6,477 nt of DNA, taken from contig NZ_CP100376.1 in the NCBI RefSeq assembly GCF_030515985.1, forward strand, positions 1,243,291 through 1,249,767, read 5' to 3'. Each line of letters begins with the position of its first letter. Position 1 is the stretch's first letter. Under the pieces are notes generated by a model. The model was not told the origin of the DNA. It saw only the letters and a program-made list of their open reading frames with translations, and searched no databases. Origin of the DNA: Corynebacterium accolens. GTDB taxonomy: Bacteria > Actinomycetota > Actinomycetes > Mycobacteriales > Mycobacteriaceae. The translations under genes were made by a program, and so were the position numbers. Positions 1 through 5,050 of this stretch are shown here, in pieces.

Positions 1-894
1 GCCTTCGCAGCGCGCAACGAAACGCTCGCCACCCACCGTGGCGTAAACGAAGGATTCGGAACCCAATTCTTCAACTAGGTCGACCACGCCGCGCAGGCCC
101 TCAGCGCCCTCATTGAGGTGCATGTTTTCCGGGCGCACGCCCAGGCGCTCGCCGTTGTGGTCAAAGATATTCATTGCAGGCGATCCGATAAAGCCAGCGA
201 CGAATTCGTTGGCTGGCTCCGCATAAAGCTCACGCGGTGGGGCAACCTGCTGCAATACGCCATCTTTTAACACCGCTACCCGGTGCCCCAGCGTCATCGC
301 CTCGACCTGGTCGTGGGTGACATAGACCGTGGTGGTCCCAAGCCGCTGCTGCAGGCTCGCAAGCTCGGTACGAGTCTGCACGCGCAGCTTCGCATCCAGG
401 TTAGAAAGCGGTTCATCCATGAGGAAGGCCTTAGGATTGCGCACGATGGCACGGCCCATGGCCACGCGCTGGCGCTGACCACCCGATAGGTCCTTGGGCT
501 TGCGCTTGAGGAACTCGCTTAGGCCCAGCATGTCTGCTGCATCCTGGACCTTTTGCTTGATTTCAGCCTTCGAGAGCTTGGCCAGTTTGAGCGAAAAGCC
601 CATGTTTTCTTCCACCGAAAGGTGCGGGTAGAGCGCATAATTTTGAAAAACCATCGCAATATCGCGATCGCCCGGTTCAAGGCCCGTGACATCCGCATCA
701 TCGATGAGAATCCGGCCACTAGAAATTGGTTCAAGGCCGGCCAGCGCGCGCAGCGTCGTGGACTTGCCGCAGCCAGACGGTCCCACCAAGACGAGGAACT
801 CGCCGTCCGCGATTTCTAGGTCCAATTCCTTCACTGTGGGCGCCGCCGCGCCGGGGTAGGTGATATTTACCTTTTCAAAAGTGACCTTTGCCAT
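1..894 (-). CDS. CUT1-family ABC transporter ATP-binding protein (UgpC/MsiK/MalK-like), partial at 3' end
   Basis: This is the cytoplasmic ATPase that powers an importer for a sugar, oligosaccharide or glycerol-3-phosphate. 298 codons are visible and the C-terminus lies beyond the left edge. Read from ATG at 894, all nucleotide-binding motifs are present in order: Walker [10 protein letters not shown] (residues 38-46), Q-loop Q84 in [10 protein letters not shown], signature LSGGQ (136-140), Walker B AFLMDEP (156-162), D-loop SNLDA, and the switch histidine in VTHDQ (H194). The following GFIGSPAMN and GVRPENM stretches are typical of the MalK/UgpC regulatory (MOI/TOBE) domain. That domain looks shortened: only about 10 residues separate these two motifs, where relatives have roughly 30-40. 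No permease or binding-protein gene is in view, so the substrate (maltose, trehalose, glycerol-3-phosphate or a shared MsiK-like role) cannot be assigned. The gene is divergent from birA across 43 bp. There is no Shine-Dalgarno sequence, and a -10 box sits 7 nt before the start. Confidence 0.93.
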   Translation of the reverse strand, partial: MAKVTFEKVNITYPGAAAPTVKELDLEIADGEFLVLVGPSGCGKSTTLRALAGLEPISSGRILIDDADVTGLEPGDRDIAMVFQNYALYPHLSVEENMGFSLKLAKLSKAEIKQKVQDAADMLGLSEFLKRKPKDLSGGQRQRVAMGRAIVRNPKAFLMDEPLSNLDAKLRVQTRTELASLQQRLGTTTVYVTHDQVEAMTLGHRVAVLKDGVLQQVAPPRELYAEPANEFVAGFIGSPAMNIFDHNGERLGVRPENMHLNEGAEGLRGVVDLVEELGSESFVYATVGGERFVARCEG

Positions 895-901
895 GCGCAA
901 C

Positions 902-907
902 ACACTA
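902..907 (-). promoter_or_regulatory. Candidate -10 box of the ABC ATPase gene, leaderless start
   Basis: On the minus strand TAGTGT fits the corynebacterial TAnnnT -10 pattern. Its last base is followed by exactly 7 nt (GTTGCGC) and then the ATG at 894. Transcription would therefore begin at or next to the A of the start codon, giving an mRNA with no 5' leader. This agrees with the absence of any purine-rich ribosome binding site. No convincing -35 hexamer is visible. This is an inference from sequence and spacing only. Confidence 0.45.
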
Positions 908-924
908 GCACCACCGGCGGGCGG

Positions 925-930
925 TATCTT
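925..930 (+). promoter_or_regulatory. Candidate -10 box of birA, leaderless start
   Basis: TATCTT fits TAnnnT and is followed by 7 nt (GGAATCT) and then the ATG at 938, the same geometry as the divergent ABC gene. It supports the ATG at 938 as the birA start. It lies 17 bp from the opposing -10 box at 902-907, so each box occupies the place where the other promoter's -35 would be. Polymerase is thus unlikely to use both at once (inference). No good -35 is seen. Confidence 0.45.
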
Positions 931-937
931 GGAATCT

Positions 938-1807
938 ATGACTGCACTTGATAAGCACCGCATCCGCACCGCCCTGGCAGAGGACTTCAGCACCATCGAT
1001 TTTGTGGATCAGACCGGTTCCACCAATACCGACCTGATGCAGGCCACCAACGTTGCCGATGGCACCGTGCTGCTTGCCGATGAGCAGCTATCCGGCAAGG
1101 GCCGCCTCGGCCGGGCGTGGACGGCGCCCGCCGGATCCCAGGTGATCTTTTCCGTGCTGCTCTTGCCCGATTCCCTCGATTACTTGGGCACGCTTCCGCT
1201 GGCTGCGGGCCTGGCCGTGACCGATTCCATCGAGGGTTCCGTGCTCAAGTGGCCGAATGACGTGCATATAGATGGCAATAAACTCTGCGGCATCCTTGCC
1301 GAGGCCGGTCCGGTGGGCCAAGCCTTCAAGTCCGCTCCGAAGACCGAGCTCAACAAGACAGAACTCAATAAGACTGAGTTGAACAAGGCTGAGGTCAACA
1401 AAGCAGAAGTCAATAAAGCCGAGGTAAATAAGACCGTCGGCGGGCAGGCACCCTCCGCGCGCGTGGTCGTGGGTATGGGCATTAATGTCACACTCACCCG
1501 CGAGGAATTACCCATCGAAAGGGCCACCTCGCTGGCGCTTGAAGGCCGCGATACCGACCGCACCGAGCTGGCTATTACCGTGCTGAAAAACCTGCGCCGC
1601 CGCATTACGCAGTGGGAAAACCAGGATCCGCAGCTTATGCAGGATTACCGCGCGGTGTGCTCATCCATTGACCAGGAGGTGCGGTTGGAGACCCCGACTG
1701 GCGATGTCATCGGCCGCGTCGAGGGCATCGGCGATGACGGCCGCATTAACGTCGCGGGCGAGTACTACTCCGCCGGCGACGTGACGCATCTGCGCCCGGC
1801 ACGATAG
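938..1807 (+). CDS. birA: Biotin protein ligase (biotin--[acetyl-CoA-carboxylase] ligase), with a pentapeptide-repeat insert
   Basis: BirA activates biotin with ATP to biotinyl-5'-AMP and transfers it to a lysine of carboxylase carrier domains. Over 289 residues I see QTGSTN (25-30), the biotinyl-AMP loop GKGRLGRAW (53-61), KWPND (104-108), NKLCGIL with the expected catalytic lysine K115 (114-120), GMGIN (179-183), and a small C-terminal SH3-like domain (about 245-289). There is no N-terminal helix-turn-helix, so this is a monofunctional ligase and not a repressor of the E. coli type. The ATG at 938 is preferred over an in-frame GTG at 860 because 860 lies inside the divergent ABC gene, the extra residues do not look like BirA, and a -10 box sits 7 nt before 938. 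The odd part is residues 135-164: three KTELN and three KAEVN units, placed where relatives have a short turn between two core strands. All catalytic motifs are kept, so the enzyme is probably active. Confidence 0.95.
   Translation: MTALDKHRIRTALAEDFSTIDFVDQTGSTNTDLMQATNVADGTVLLADEQLSGKGRLGRAWTAPAGSQVIFSVLLLPDSLDYLGTLPLAAGLAVTDSIEGSVLKWPNDVHIDGNKLCGILAEAGPVGQAFKSAPKTELNKTELNKTELNKAEVNKAEVNKAEVNKTVGGQAPSARVVVGMGINVTLTREELPIERATSLALEGRDTDRTELAITVLKNLRRRITQWENQDPQLMQDYRAVCSSIDQEVRLETPTGDVIGRVEGIGDDGRINVAGEYYSAGDVTHLRPAR
1340..1429 (+). repeat. Six tandem 15-bp units encoding KTELN x3 then KAEVN x3 inside birA
   Basis: Six consecutive 15-bp units are in frame, followed by a partial seventh (AAG ACC at 1430-1435). 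The first three encode KTELN and the next three KAEVN. Units 1 and 2 differ at three bases, all silent third positions; within each block of three, every base difference is silent. The repeat is therefore not a fresh slippage product. It lies after the NKLCGIL motif and before VVVGMGIN, probably a surface loop. The peptide is charged and probably either a flexible linker or helical. Confidence 0.93.
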
Positions 1808-1821
1808 GTACTGCGCGGCGG

Positions 1822-1853
1822 GTGCTGCGGAGTCCGCGTGGTCTGAGCAGCAC
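1822..1853. other. Inverted repeat in the birA to PH-protein gap
   Basis: GTGCTGC at 1822-1828 is exactly complementary to GCAGCAC at 1847-1853, separated by 18 nt that contain a second small self-complementary patch (GCGGA / TCCGC). No T-run follows, so it does not qualify as an intrinsic terminator. It could be an attenuating hairpin, a protein-binding site near the downstream promoter, or chance in GC-rich DNA. Confidence 0.3.
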
Positions 1854-1866
1854 GGCCTCGCACTGG

Positions 1867-1872
1867 TACTAT
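1867..1872 (+). promoter_or_regulatory. Candidate -10 box of the PH-domain protein gene
   Basis: TACTAT fits TAnnnT. Its last base is 8 nt before the ATG at 1881 but only 2 nt before the ATG at 1875. If it is used, the transcript would begin at about 1879-1881 and the first usable start would be 1881, again with no leader. No Shine-Dalgarno sequence is visible for any of the nearby ATGs. The -35 region is weak (TGAGCA at 1844-1849, 17-bp spacing). Confidence 0.38.
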
Positions 1873-1880
1873 CCATGGCT

Positions 1881-2321
1881 ATGGGATTGATGAAGATGGG
1901 CCAAGGCGAGGTAAAGCGCGCGGATGTATCCGCGCCGTTTCGCGCGCTCGTTTTCCCATTCTTGGAGCTCATCCTCATCACCGGCGTGCTGTGGATTGCC
2001 ATCGGCTGGTGCGATGCCCAGGGAGTAGATCCGATGTTGCGCAATGGGCTCGTCGTCTTGTGGGCTGGGCTGAGCACGTGGCGCTTCCTTATTCCTTTAT
2101 ATAGGGCCCGCCGCAAGCGGTTCATCGTGACCAACCGCCGCGTCATCGTGCGAGAGGGCCGCCACATCGATTCGATTCCGCTGGAAGATATTCGCGGCGC
2201 CCGCAAGCGCCGCGGCGGCATTTCCATTGCACTCAACGGTTGGGACAGGGCCATGTATTTTCCCACCGTGGCCAAGTCAAAGCAGGTGGCGGAGATTATT
2301 AATGATCGCCCCTGGTTTTAA
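1881..2321 (+). CDS. Two-helix membrane protein with bacterial PH domain (DUF304/bPH2-like), function unknown
   Basis: This is a 146-residue protein of unknown role. Two hydrophobic segments (about 22-43 and 54-74) should form a membrane hairpin, followed by basic residues (RARRKR, 75-80) that favour a cytoplasmic C-terminus. Residues about 80-143 resemble a bacterial PH domain: FIVTNRRVIVREG, then IPLEDIRGARKRRGG, a pattern shared by DUF304/bPH2 proteins. Small PH-domain membrane proteins between birA and purK are, as I recall, common in Corynebacterium. This suggests conserved position but not a known function. Start choice is uncertain: ATGs at 1875, 1881, 1890 and 1896 are all in frame, and I chose 1881 from its distance to a -10 box. 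The last 23 bp overlap the end of the acetolactate decarboxylase gene on the other strand. Confidence 0.85.
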   Translation: MGLMKMGQGEVKRADVSAPFRALVFPFLELILITGVLWIAIGWCDAQGVDPMLRNGLVVLWAGLSTWRFLIPLYRARRKRFIVTNRRVIVREGRHIDSIPLEDIRGARKRRGGISIALNGWDRAMYFPTVAKSKQVAEIINDRPWF

Positions 2322-3030
2322 CCTCGGTCGAGTGCAATTGCTTATCTAGGTCCTCCGGTGCGAGATTAGCGCTGCTGAATTCTTGGGTCAACGGAAGACG
2401 CAGTTCTAAATCGGAACCGGGGCAGAGCTCGATTTTCGCTTCATCCACGGTGTAATCCAGCACATGTCCGCCGGACTTACGCGCGGCGTCGATAAAGTGC
2501 ACGTGGCAGCCGGGCACCGAAATCCCGCGCTCGTATACGGGAGTGCGGAAGCCACCGATGACGCCTTCGACATCGCTAAAGTGCAGCTCTTTATCGCCGC
2601 CGACCGCCTTGGTCATTGGGGGATAGGGCTTGGTTTGTTTGACCACGGTGCGCGTTGAGACCTCAAAAAACCTGCCCGTGATGCGGACGGCATACATGTA
2701 GTTGGCGGAAGGCCCTATCTCGTCGATGAAGGCGGAAAGCTCGTCGCGGCGCAGGCCCCGTGGGGCATCGACAAGAATGCGCGGCACAAAGTTGGTGGCC
2801 ACGGAATAAGGAGTCTGCTGGTCCAAGTCCGCAACCCGCGCGGAGCCATCGCCGCGCAGCTGGTAGCAGGTCCCGTCCAAGATGATCATTTCACCATCGA
2901 GGCCGTTAAAGGTACCGATGCCAAAATTGCCCTTTCCTAGCAGCTCAGAGATGGTCATCTCGCCGTCATAAATGCCATCAAGGAGGGCGCTCATGAGGGA
3001 GTTCTGGAAGATCGAATGACGGGTAAACAT
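2299..3030 (-). CDS. alsD: Alpha-acetolactate decarboxylase
   Basis: This enzyme (EC 4.1.1.5, also called BudA/AldC) converts alpha-acetolactate to acetoin and CO2, moving carbon from pyruvate to a neutral product. The 243-residue protein starts with the family's typical FTRHSIFQNSLMSALLDG. It contains LDGEMIILDG (44-53), a TRTVVKQTKPYPP stretch (126-138) with the conserved arginine, and the zinc-binding pattern HVH (H176, H178) plus GGHV (H189). There is no signal peptide, so unlike the secreted Brevibacillus enzyme it should be cytoplasmic. ATG at 3030 is preferred over the in-frame TTG at 3039 because a -10 box lies 7 nt before 3030. The gene overlaps the PH-domain gene by 23 bp at its 3' end and is divergent from purK across 24 bp. 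No acetolactate synthase or butanediol dehydrogenase is in view, so the substrate would come from the general synthase elsewhere (inference). Confidence 0.95.
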   Translation of the reverse strand: MFTRHSIFQNSLMSALLDGIYDGEMTISELLGKGNFGIGTFNGLDGEMIILDGTCYQLRGDGSARVADLDQQTPYSVATNFVPRILVDAPRGLRRDELSAFIDEIGPSANYMYAVRITGRFFEVSTRTVVKQTKPYPPMTKAVGGDKELHFSDVEGVIGGFRTPVYERGISVPGCHVHFIDAARKSGGHVLDYTVDEAKIELCPGSDLELRLPLTQEFSSANLAPEDLDKQLHSTEVKTRGDH

Positions 3031-3037
3031 GGTATCC

Positions 3038-3067
3038 AAGCTAATATTGTGGGCGTGAGTGTCTCAA
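3038..3067 (-). promoter_or_regulatory. Candidate alsD promoter, leaderless start
   Basis: On the minus strand TTGAGA (3062-3067) matches five of six bases of the TTGACA -35 consensus. After an 18-bp spacer comes TAGCTT (3038-3043), fitting TAnnnT, and 7 nt (GGATACC) lead to the ATG at 3030. The -35 box lies inside purK codons 3-5, and the -10 box overlaps the purK -10 box by two bases. Transcription of the two genes should therefore compete (inference). Confidence 0.5.
3042..3047 (+). promoter_or_regulatory. Candidate -10 box of purK, leaderless GTG start
   Basis: TAATAT is close to the best actinobacterial -10 boxes and is followed by 7 nt (TGTGGGC) and the GTG at 3055. This supports GTG 3055 as the purK start and an mRNA without leader. 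It also argues against a purine riboswitch or attenuator here, since no leader would exist. The -35 is weak (TGACGG at 3017-3022, with a long 19-bp spacer) and lies inside alsD. Confidence 0.5.
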
Positions 3068-4224
3068 AACCTATTGTAACTGTCTGTGGCGATGGTCAGC
3101 TGGCGCGCATGATGCAGCCTGCCGCCGCTGAACTCGATATTCATCTGCGGATTCTTGCTGGTAGCCCGGATTCTTCTACCGCGCAGGTTACCCCGGATAT
3201 CGTGGTGGGCGATTACCACAAGTACGAGGACCTGCTCGCGGCAGCCCGCGGCGCGGATGCGGTTACCTTCGAGCATGAGCATGTGCCCAATGAGCATTCC
3301 GCCGCGCTTATCGATGCCTCCTTCAACGTCCAGCCCCAGCCCAGCGCCCTGCGCTATGCCCAGGACAAGCTGGACATGCGCGAAAAGCTTTCCGCTCTGG
3401 GGGCGCCCGTCCCGCGGTTTAGCGCCATCGAATCCGTCGCCGATGCCCGCGCTTTTTTCGATGCCGTAGACGGGCGCGTGTGCCTCAAGGCCCGCCGCGG
3501 TGGCTATGACGGCAAGGGCGTGTGGTTTCCCTCGGATGCCGATCTTGATGAGCTCGTCGCCGAGCTATTAGATGCCGGCACGCCGCTCATGGCCGAAGAG
3601 AAGGTGGATCTGACCCGCGAGCTGTCCATCTTGGTAGCGCGTCGCCCATCCGGTGAAGCCAAGGTCTGGCCCATTACCCAGTCCCGCCAGGCCAACGGCA
3701 TCTGTGCCGAGGCCATCGCGCCCGCGCCCGATCTCTCGCCTGAGCTGGCAGAACGCGCCTCTGCGCTGGGGCTGAGCATTGCCGAATCCCTCGGCGTGAC
3801 CGGCGTGCTGGCCGTGGAACTTTTCGCCTTCAACGGTGAGAATGGCGAGGACATCTCCGTTAATGAATTGGCCATGCGCCCGCACAATACCGGCCACTGG
3901 ACCCAGGATGGCTGCGTGACCTCGCAGTTCGAACAGCACCTGCGCGCCGTACTCGACCTGCCTTTGGGCGCGGTGGATGCCCTCGCTCCGGTGACCGTGA
4001 TGGCCAACGTGCTCGGTGCGGACGAAGACCCCAAGATGCCCATGCCGCAGCGCGTGCGCGAGGTCATGGAGCGCTTCCCACACGCCAAGATTCACCTGTA
4101 CGGCAAGGACCACCGCGCTGGCCGCAAGATCGGCCACGTCAATGTCGCTGGTACATCGCTCGATGAGACCCACGATGCCGCCCGCCAGGCCGCGCACTTT
4201 CTGATGCACGCAACCTGGGCATAA
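3055..4224 (+). CDS. purK: N5-carboxyaminoimidazole ribonucleotide synthase (PurK)
   Basis: PurK uses ATP and bicarbonate to turn AIR into N5-CAIR in de novo purine synthesis; PurE, encoded next, finishes the step. It is a 389-residue ATP-grasp enzyme. Visible motifs are CGDGQLARMM (11-20), corresponding to the family's GGGQLGRM; TFEHEHVP (71-78); QDKLDMREKL (103-112); the ATP-binding KARRGGYDGKGVW (145-157); MAEEKVDLTRELS (179-191); and NELAMRPHNTGHWT (270-283), holding metal- and substrate-binding residues. The length is normal. GTG at 3055 is preferred over the in-frame ATG at 3016, because the latter lies within alsD and adds a non-conserved tail. The first glycine of the usual GGGQL is a cysteine here (CGDGQL), which I take as normal variation. 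purE starts 24 bp after the stop, so the two are probably one operon. Confidence 0.97.
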   Translation: MSVSKPIVTVCGDGQLARMMQPAAAELDIHLRILAGSPDSSTAQVTPDIVVGDYHKYEDLLAAARGADAVTFEHEHVPNEHSAALIDASFNVQPQPSALRYAQDKLDMREKLSALGAPVPRFSAIESVADARAFFDAVDGRVCLKARRGGYDGKGVWFPSDADLDELVAELLDAGTPLMAEEKVDLTRELSILVARRPSGEAKVWPITQSRQANGICAEAIAPAPDLSPELAERASALGLSIAESLGVTGVLAVELFAFNGENGEDISVNELAMRPHNTGHWTQDGCVTSQFEQHLRAVLDLPLGAVDALAPVTVMANVLGADEDPKMPMPQRVREVMERFPHAKIHLYGKDHRAGRKIGHVNVAGTSLDETHDAARQAAHFLMHATWA

Positions 4225-4236
4225 CTCTTAAAACCT

Positions 4237-4244
4237 AGAAAGGA
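4237..4244 (+). promoter_or_regulatory. Ribosome binding site of purE
   Basis: AGAAAGGA ends 4 nt before the ATG at 4249 and is a good match to the anti-Shine-Dalgarno sequence. Together with the DUF559-protein gene, purE is one of only two genes here with a clear site. That fits purE being translated from the inside of a purK-purE message while the promoter-proximal genes seem leaderless. Confidence 0.75.
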
Positions 4245-4248
4245 CATT

Positions 4249-4749
4249 ATGGAACCGCAGGTAGGAATCATTATGGGCTCGGATTCGGATTGGCCCACCG
4301 TCGAACCCGCAGCGGAAGTCCTCGCGGACTTCGGCATCCCCTTTGAGGTTGGCGTGGTCAGCGCCCACCGTACCCCGGAAAAGATGTTGGCCTACGCCAA
4401 GGGCGCACACTCCCGCGGCCTTAAAGCCATCATCGCCTGTGCCGGTGGCGCCGCCCACCTGCCAGGCATGGTTGCTGCGGCCACGCCGTTGCCCGTTATC
4501 GGCATTCCGCGCGCACTCAAGGATCTCGATGGCCTAGACTCCCTGCTTTCTATCGTGCAGATGCCTAGCGGCGTTCCCGTGGCCACCGTCTCCATCGGCG
4601 GCGCAAAGAACGCCGGTCTGCTGGCCGTCCGCATCCTGGGCGCCGGAGACCCAGCGCTGCAAGACAAGATGGTTGCCTACCAAGAAAAGATGGCAGAAGA
4701 AGTCGAACAGAAGGATAAGAACCTGCGCTCGAAGTTGCTAGGGGAGTAG
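4249..4749 (+). CDS. purE: N5-carboxyaminoimidazole ribonucleotide mutase, catalytic subunit (class I PurE)
   Basis: PurE moves the carboxylate of N5-CAIR to carbon 4 of the ring, yielding CAIR. The 166-residue protein has the class I signature set: GSDSDW (10-15), SAHRTP with the catalytic histidine (38-43, H40), [10 protein letters not shown] (64-73), [19 protein letters not shown] (95-113), and [11 protein letters not shown] (116-126). A C-terminal charged helix (about 137-164) is usual for the family, which assembles as an octamer. An adjacent purK agrees with the two-step bacterial route instead of the direct AIR carboxylase form. It follows purK by 24 bp with its own strong ribosome binding site. 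In C. glutamicum I recall another gene (kup) lying between the two, so this tighter arrangement may be specific to the lineage (from memory). The stop codon sits in the loop of a small hairpin, and a strong terminator follows. Confidence 0.97.
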   Translation: MEPQVGIIMGSDSDWPTVEPAAEVLADFGIPFEVGVVSAHRTPEKMLAYAKGAHSRGLKAIIACAGGAAHLPGMVAAATPLPVIGIPRALKDLDGLDSLLSIVQMPSGVPVATVSIGGAKNAGLLAVRILGAGDPALQDKMVAYQEKMAEEVEQKDKNLRSKLLGE

Positions 4750-4758
4750 CCCCTAGTA
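4736..4758 (+). other. Small hairpin spanning the purE stop codon
   Basis: CTAGGGG (4738-4744) and CCCCTAG (4750-4756) form a perfect 7-bp stem with a 5-nt loop, AGTAG, that contains the purE stop codon TAG. One wobble and one further pair can extend the stem to 4736/4758. No T-run follows, so it is not a terminator by itself. It might protect the 3' end or affect termination of translation. Confidence 0.5.
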
Positions 4759-4762
4759 CTCT

Positions 4763-4835
4763 GCGTCCAAAACAACCGCGTTTCTCCAATTTGGGGTCTG
4801 ATTTTTAGAGGAATGCGGTTGTTTTAGGCGTTTTT
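4763..4835 (+). terminator. Rho-independent terminator after purE (repeat unit 1)
   Basis: The left arm 4763-4790 pairs with the right arm 4804-4831. In RNA about 25 of 27 positions can pair, four of them as G-U, around a 13-nt loop, and TTTTT follows at 4831-4835. The left arm begins GCGTCCAAAACAACCGCG and the right arm ends GCGGTTGTTTTAGGCG. The A-run in the left arm and T-run in the right arm mean the inner stem could also terminate transcription from the opposite strand. The element is the first of two copies. Confidence 0.75.
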
Positions 4836-4884
4836 GTATGGCGTGCGTAGGTTTTCTGGCATCCAGGGCGTTGATCGGGCGGCG

Positions 4885-4956
4885 CTGCGTCCAAAACAAC
4901 CGCGATTGTTCATTTTTTTGGCCAGATATTTAGAGGAACGCGGTTATTATGGACGC
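4885..4956. repeat. Second copy of the palindromic element found after purE (repeat unit 2)
   Basis: Its first 20 bases (4885-4904) are identical to 4761-4780. Its right part, TTTAGAGGAACGCGGTT (4929-4945), matches 4804-4820 at all but one base, while the middle has diverged. The outer arms (4887-4906 with 4937-4956) still pair at 17 of 20 positions. No T-run follows the outer stem, only a T-rich TTATTAT after the inner one. The copies lie 124 bp apart in the same orientation. This suggests a small interspersed palindromic repeat, or a duplicated terminator that has decayed. Confidence 0.75.
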
Positions 4957-5008
4957 CTCAAGGCTGGGGTCGGTGGCACGTGGCCCTGCGAATCCGCGCT
5001 GCCTCACT

Positions 5009-5014
5009 TACAAT
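5009..5014 (+). promoter_or_regulatory. Candidate -10 box of the AbiEi/DUF559 gene
   Basis: TACAAT is a strong match to the actinobacterial -10 consensus, 36 bp before the ATG at 5051. It would give a leader of about 30 nt that includes the purine-rich GAGGGGGGAG at 5038-5047. No good -35 is seen at 16-19 bp upstream. Unlike the neighbouring genes, this one would have a leader and a ribosome binding site. Confidence 0.42.
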
Positions 5015-5050
5015 TCCACTCGGGGCGTAACTGTTTCGAGGGGGGAGTAG

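Larger units (their letters stand above)
4750..5050. other. Gene-free stretch between purE and the DUF559-protein gene
   Basis: This stretch of about 300 bases holds the end of the stop-codon hairpin, two palindromic repeat units (4761-4831 and 4885-4956), a 53-bp spacer with no recognisable signal, and a candidate promoter plus ribosome binding site for the downstream gene. An open frame at 4834-5124 crosses the second repeat and the real downstream start; its sequence shows no family features, so I do not count it as a gene. Confidence 0.7.

Noticed and set aside
860..937. Longer birA start at GTG 860
   Set aside because: It overlaps the divergent ABC gene, the extra residues are just that gene's reverse frame, and the promoter lies downstream of it.
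1180..1605. Antisense open frame over birA with repeated [15 protein letters not shown] sequence
   Set aside because: It is the reverse reading of the [10 protein letters not shown] repeat and of a GC-rich gene; no start signals or family features.
3016..3054. Longer purK start at ATG 3016
   Set aside because: It lies inside alsD and upstream of the -10 box, and adds residues that do not match the PurK N-terminus.
3031..3054. Purine riboswitch before purK
   Set aside because: Only 24 bp separate the two start codons and the transcript seems leaderless, so there is no room for one.
3504..4209. Long antisense open frames over purK
   Set aside because: Typical shadows of a GC-rich coding region; the plus strand encodes a complete, conserved PurK.
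4761..4956. CRISPR array or phage attachment site
   Set aside because: Only two copies, each internally palindromic and diverged in the middle, with no cas, integrase or tRNA gene nearby.
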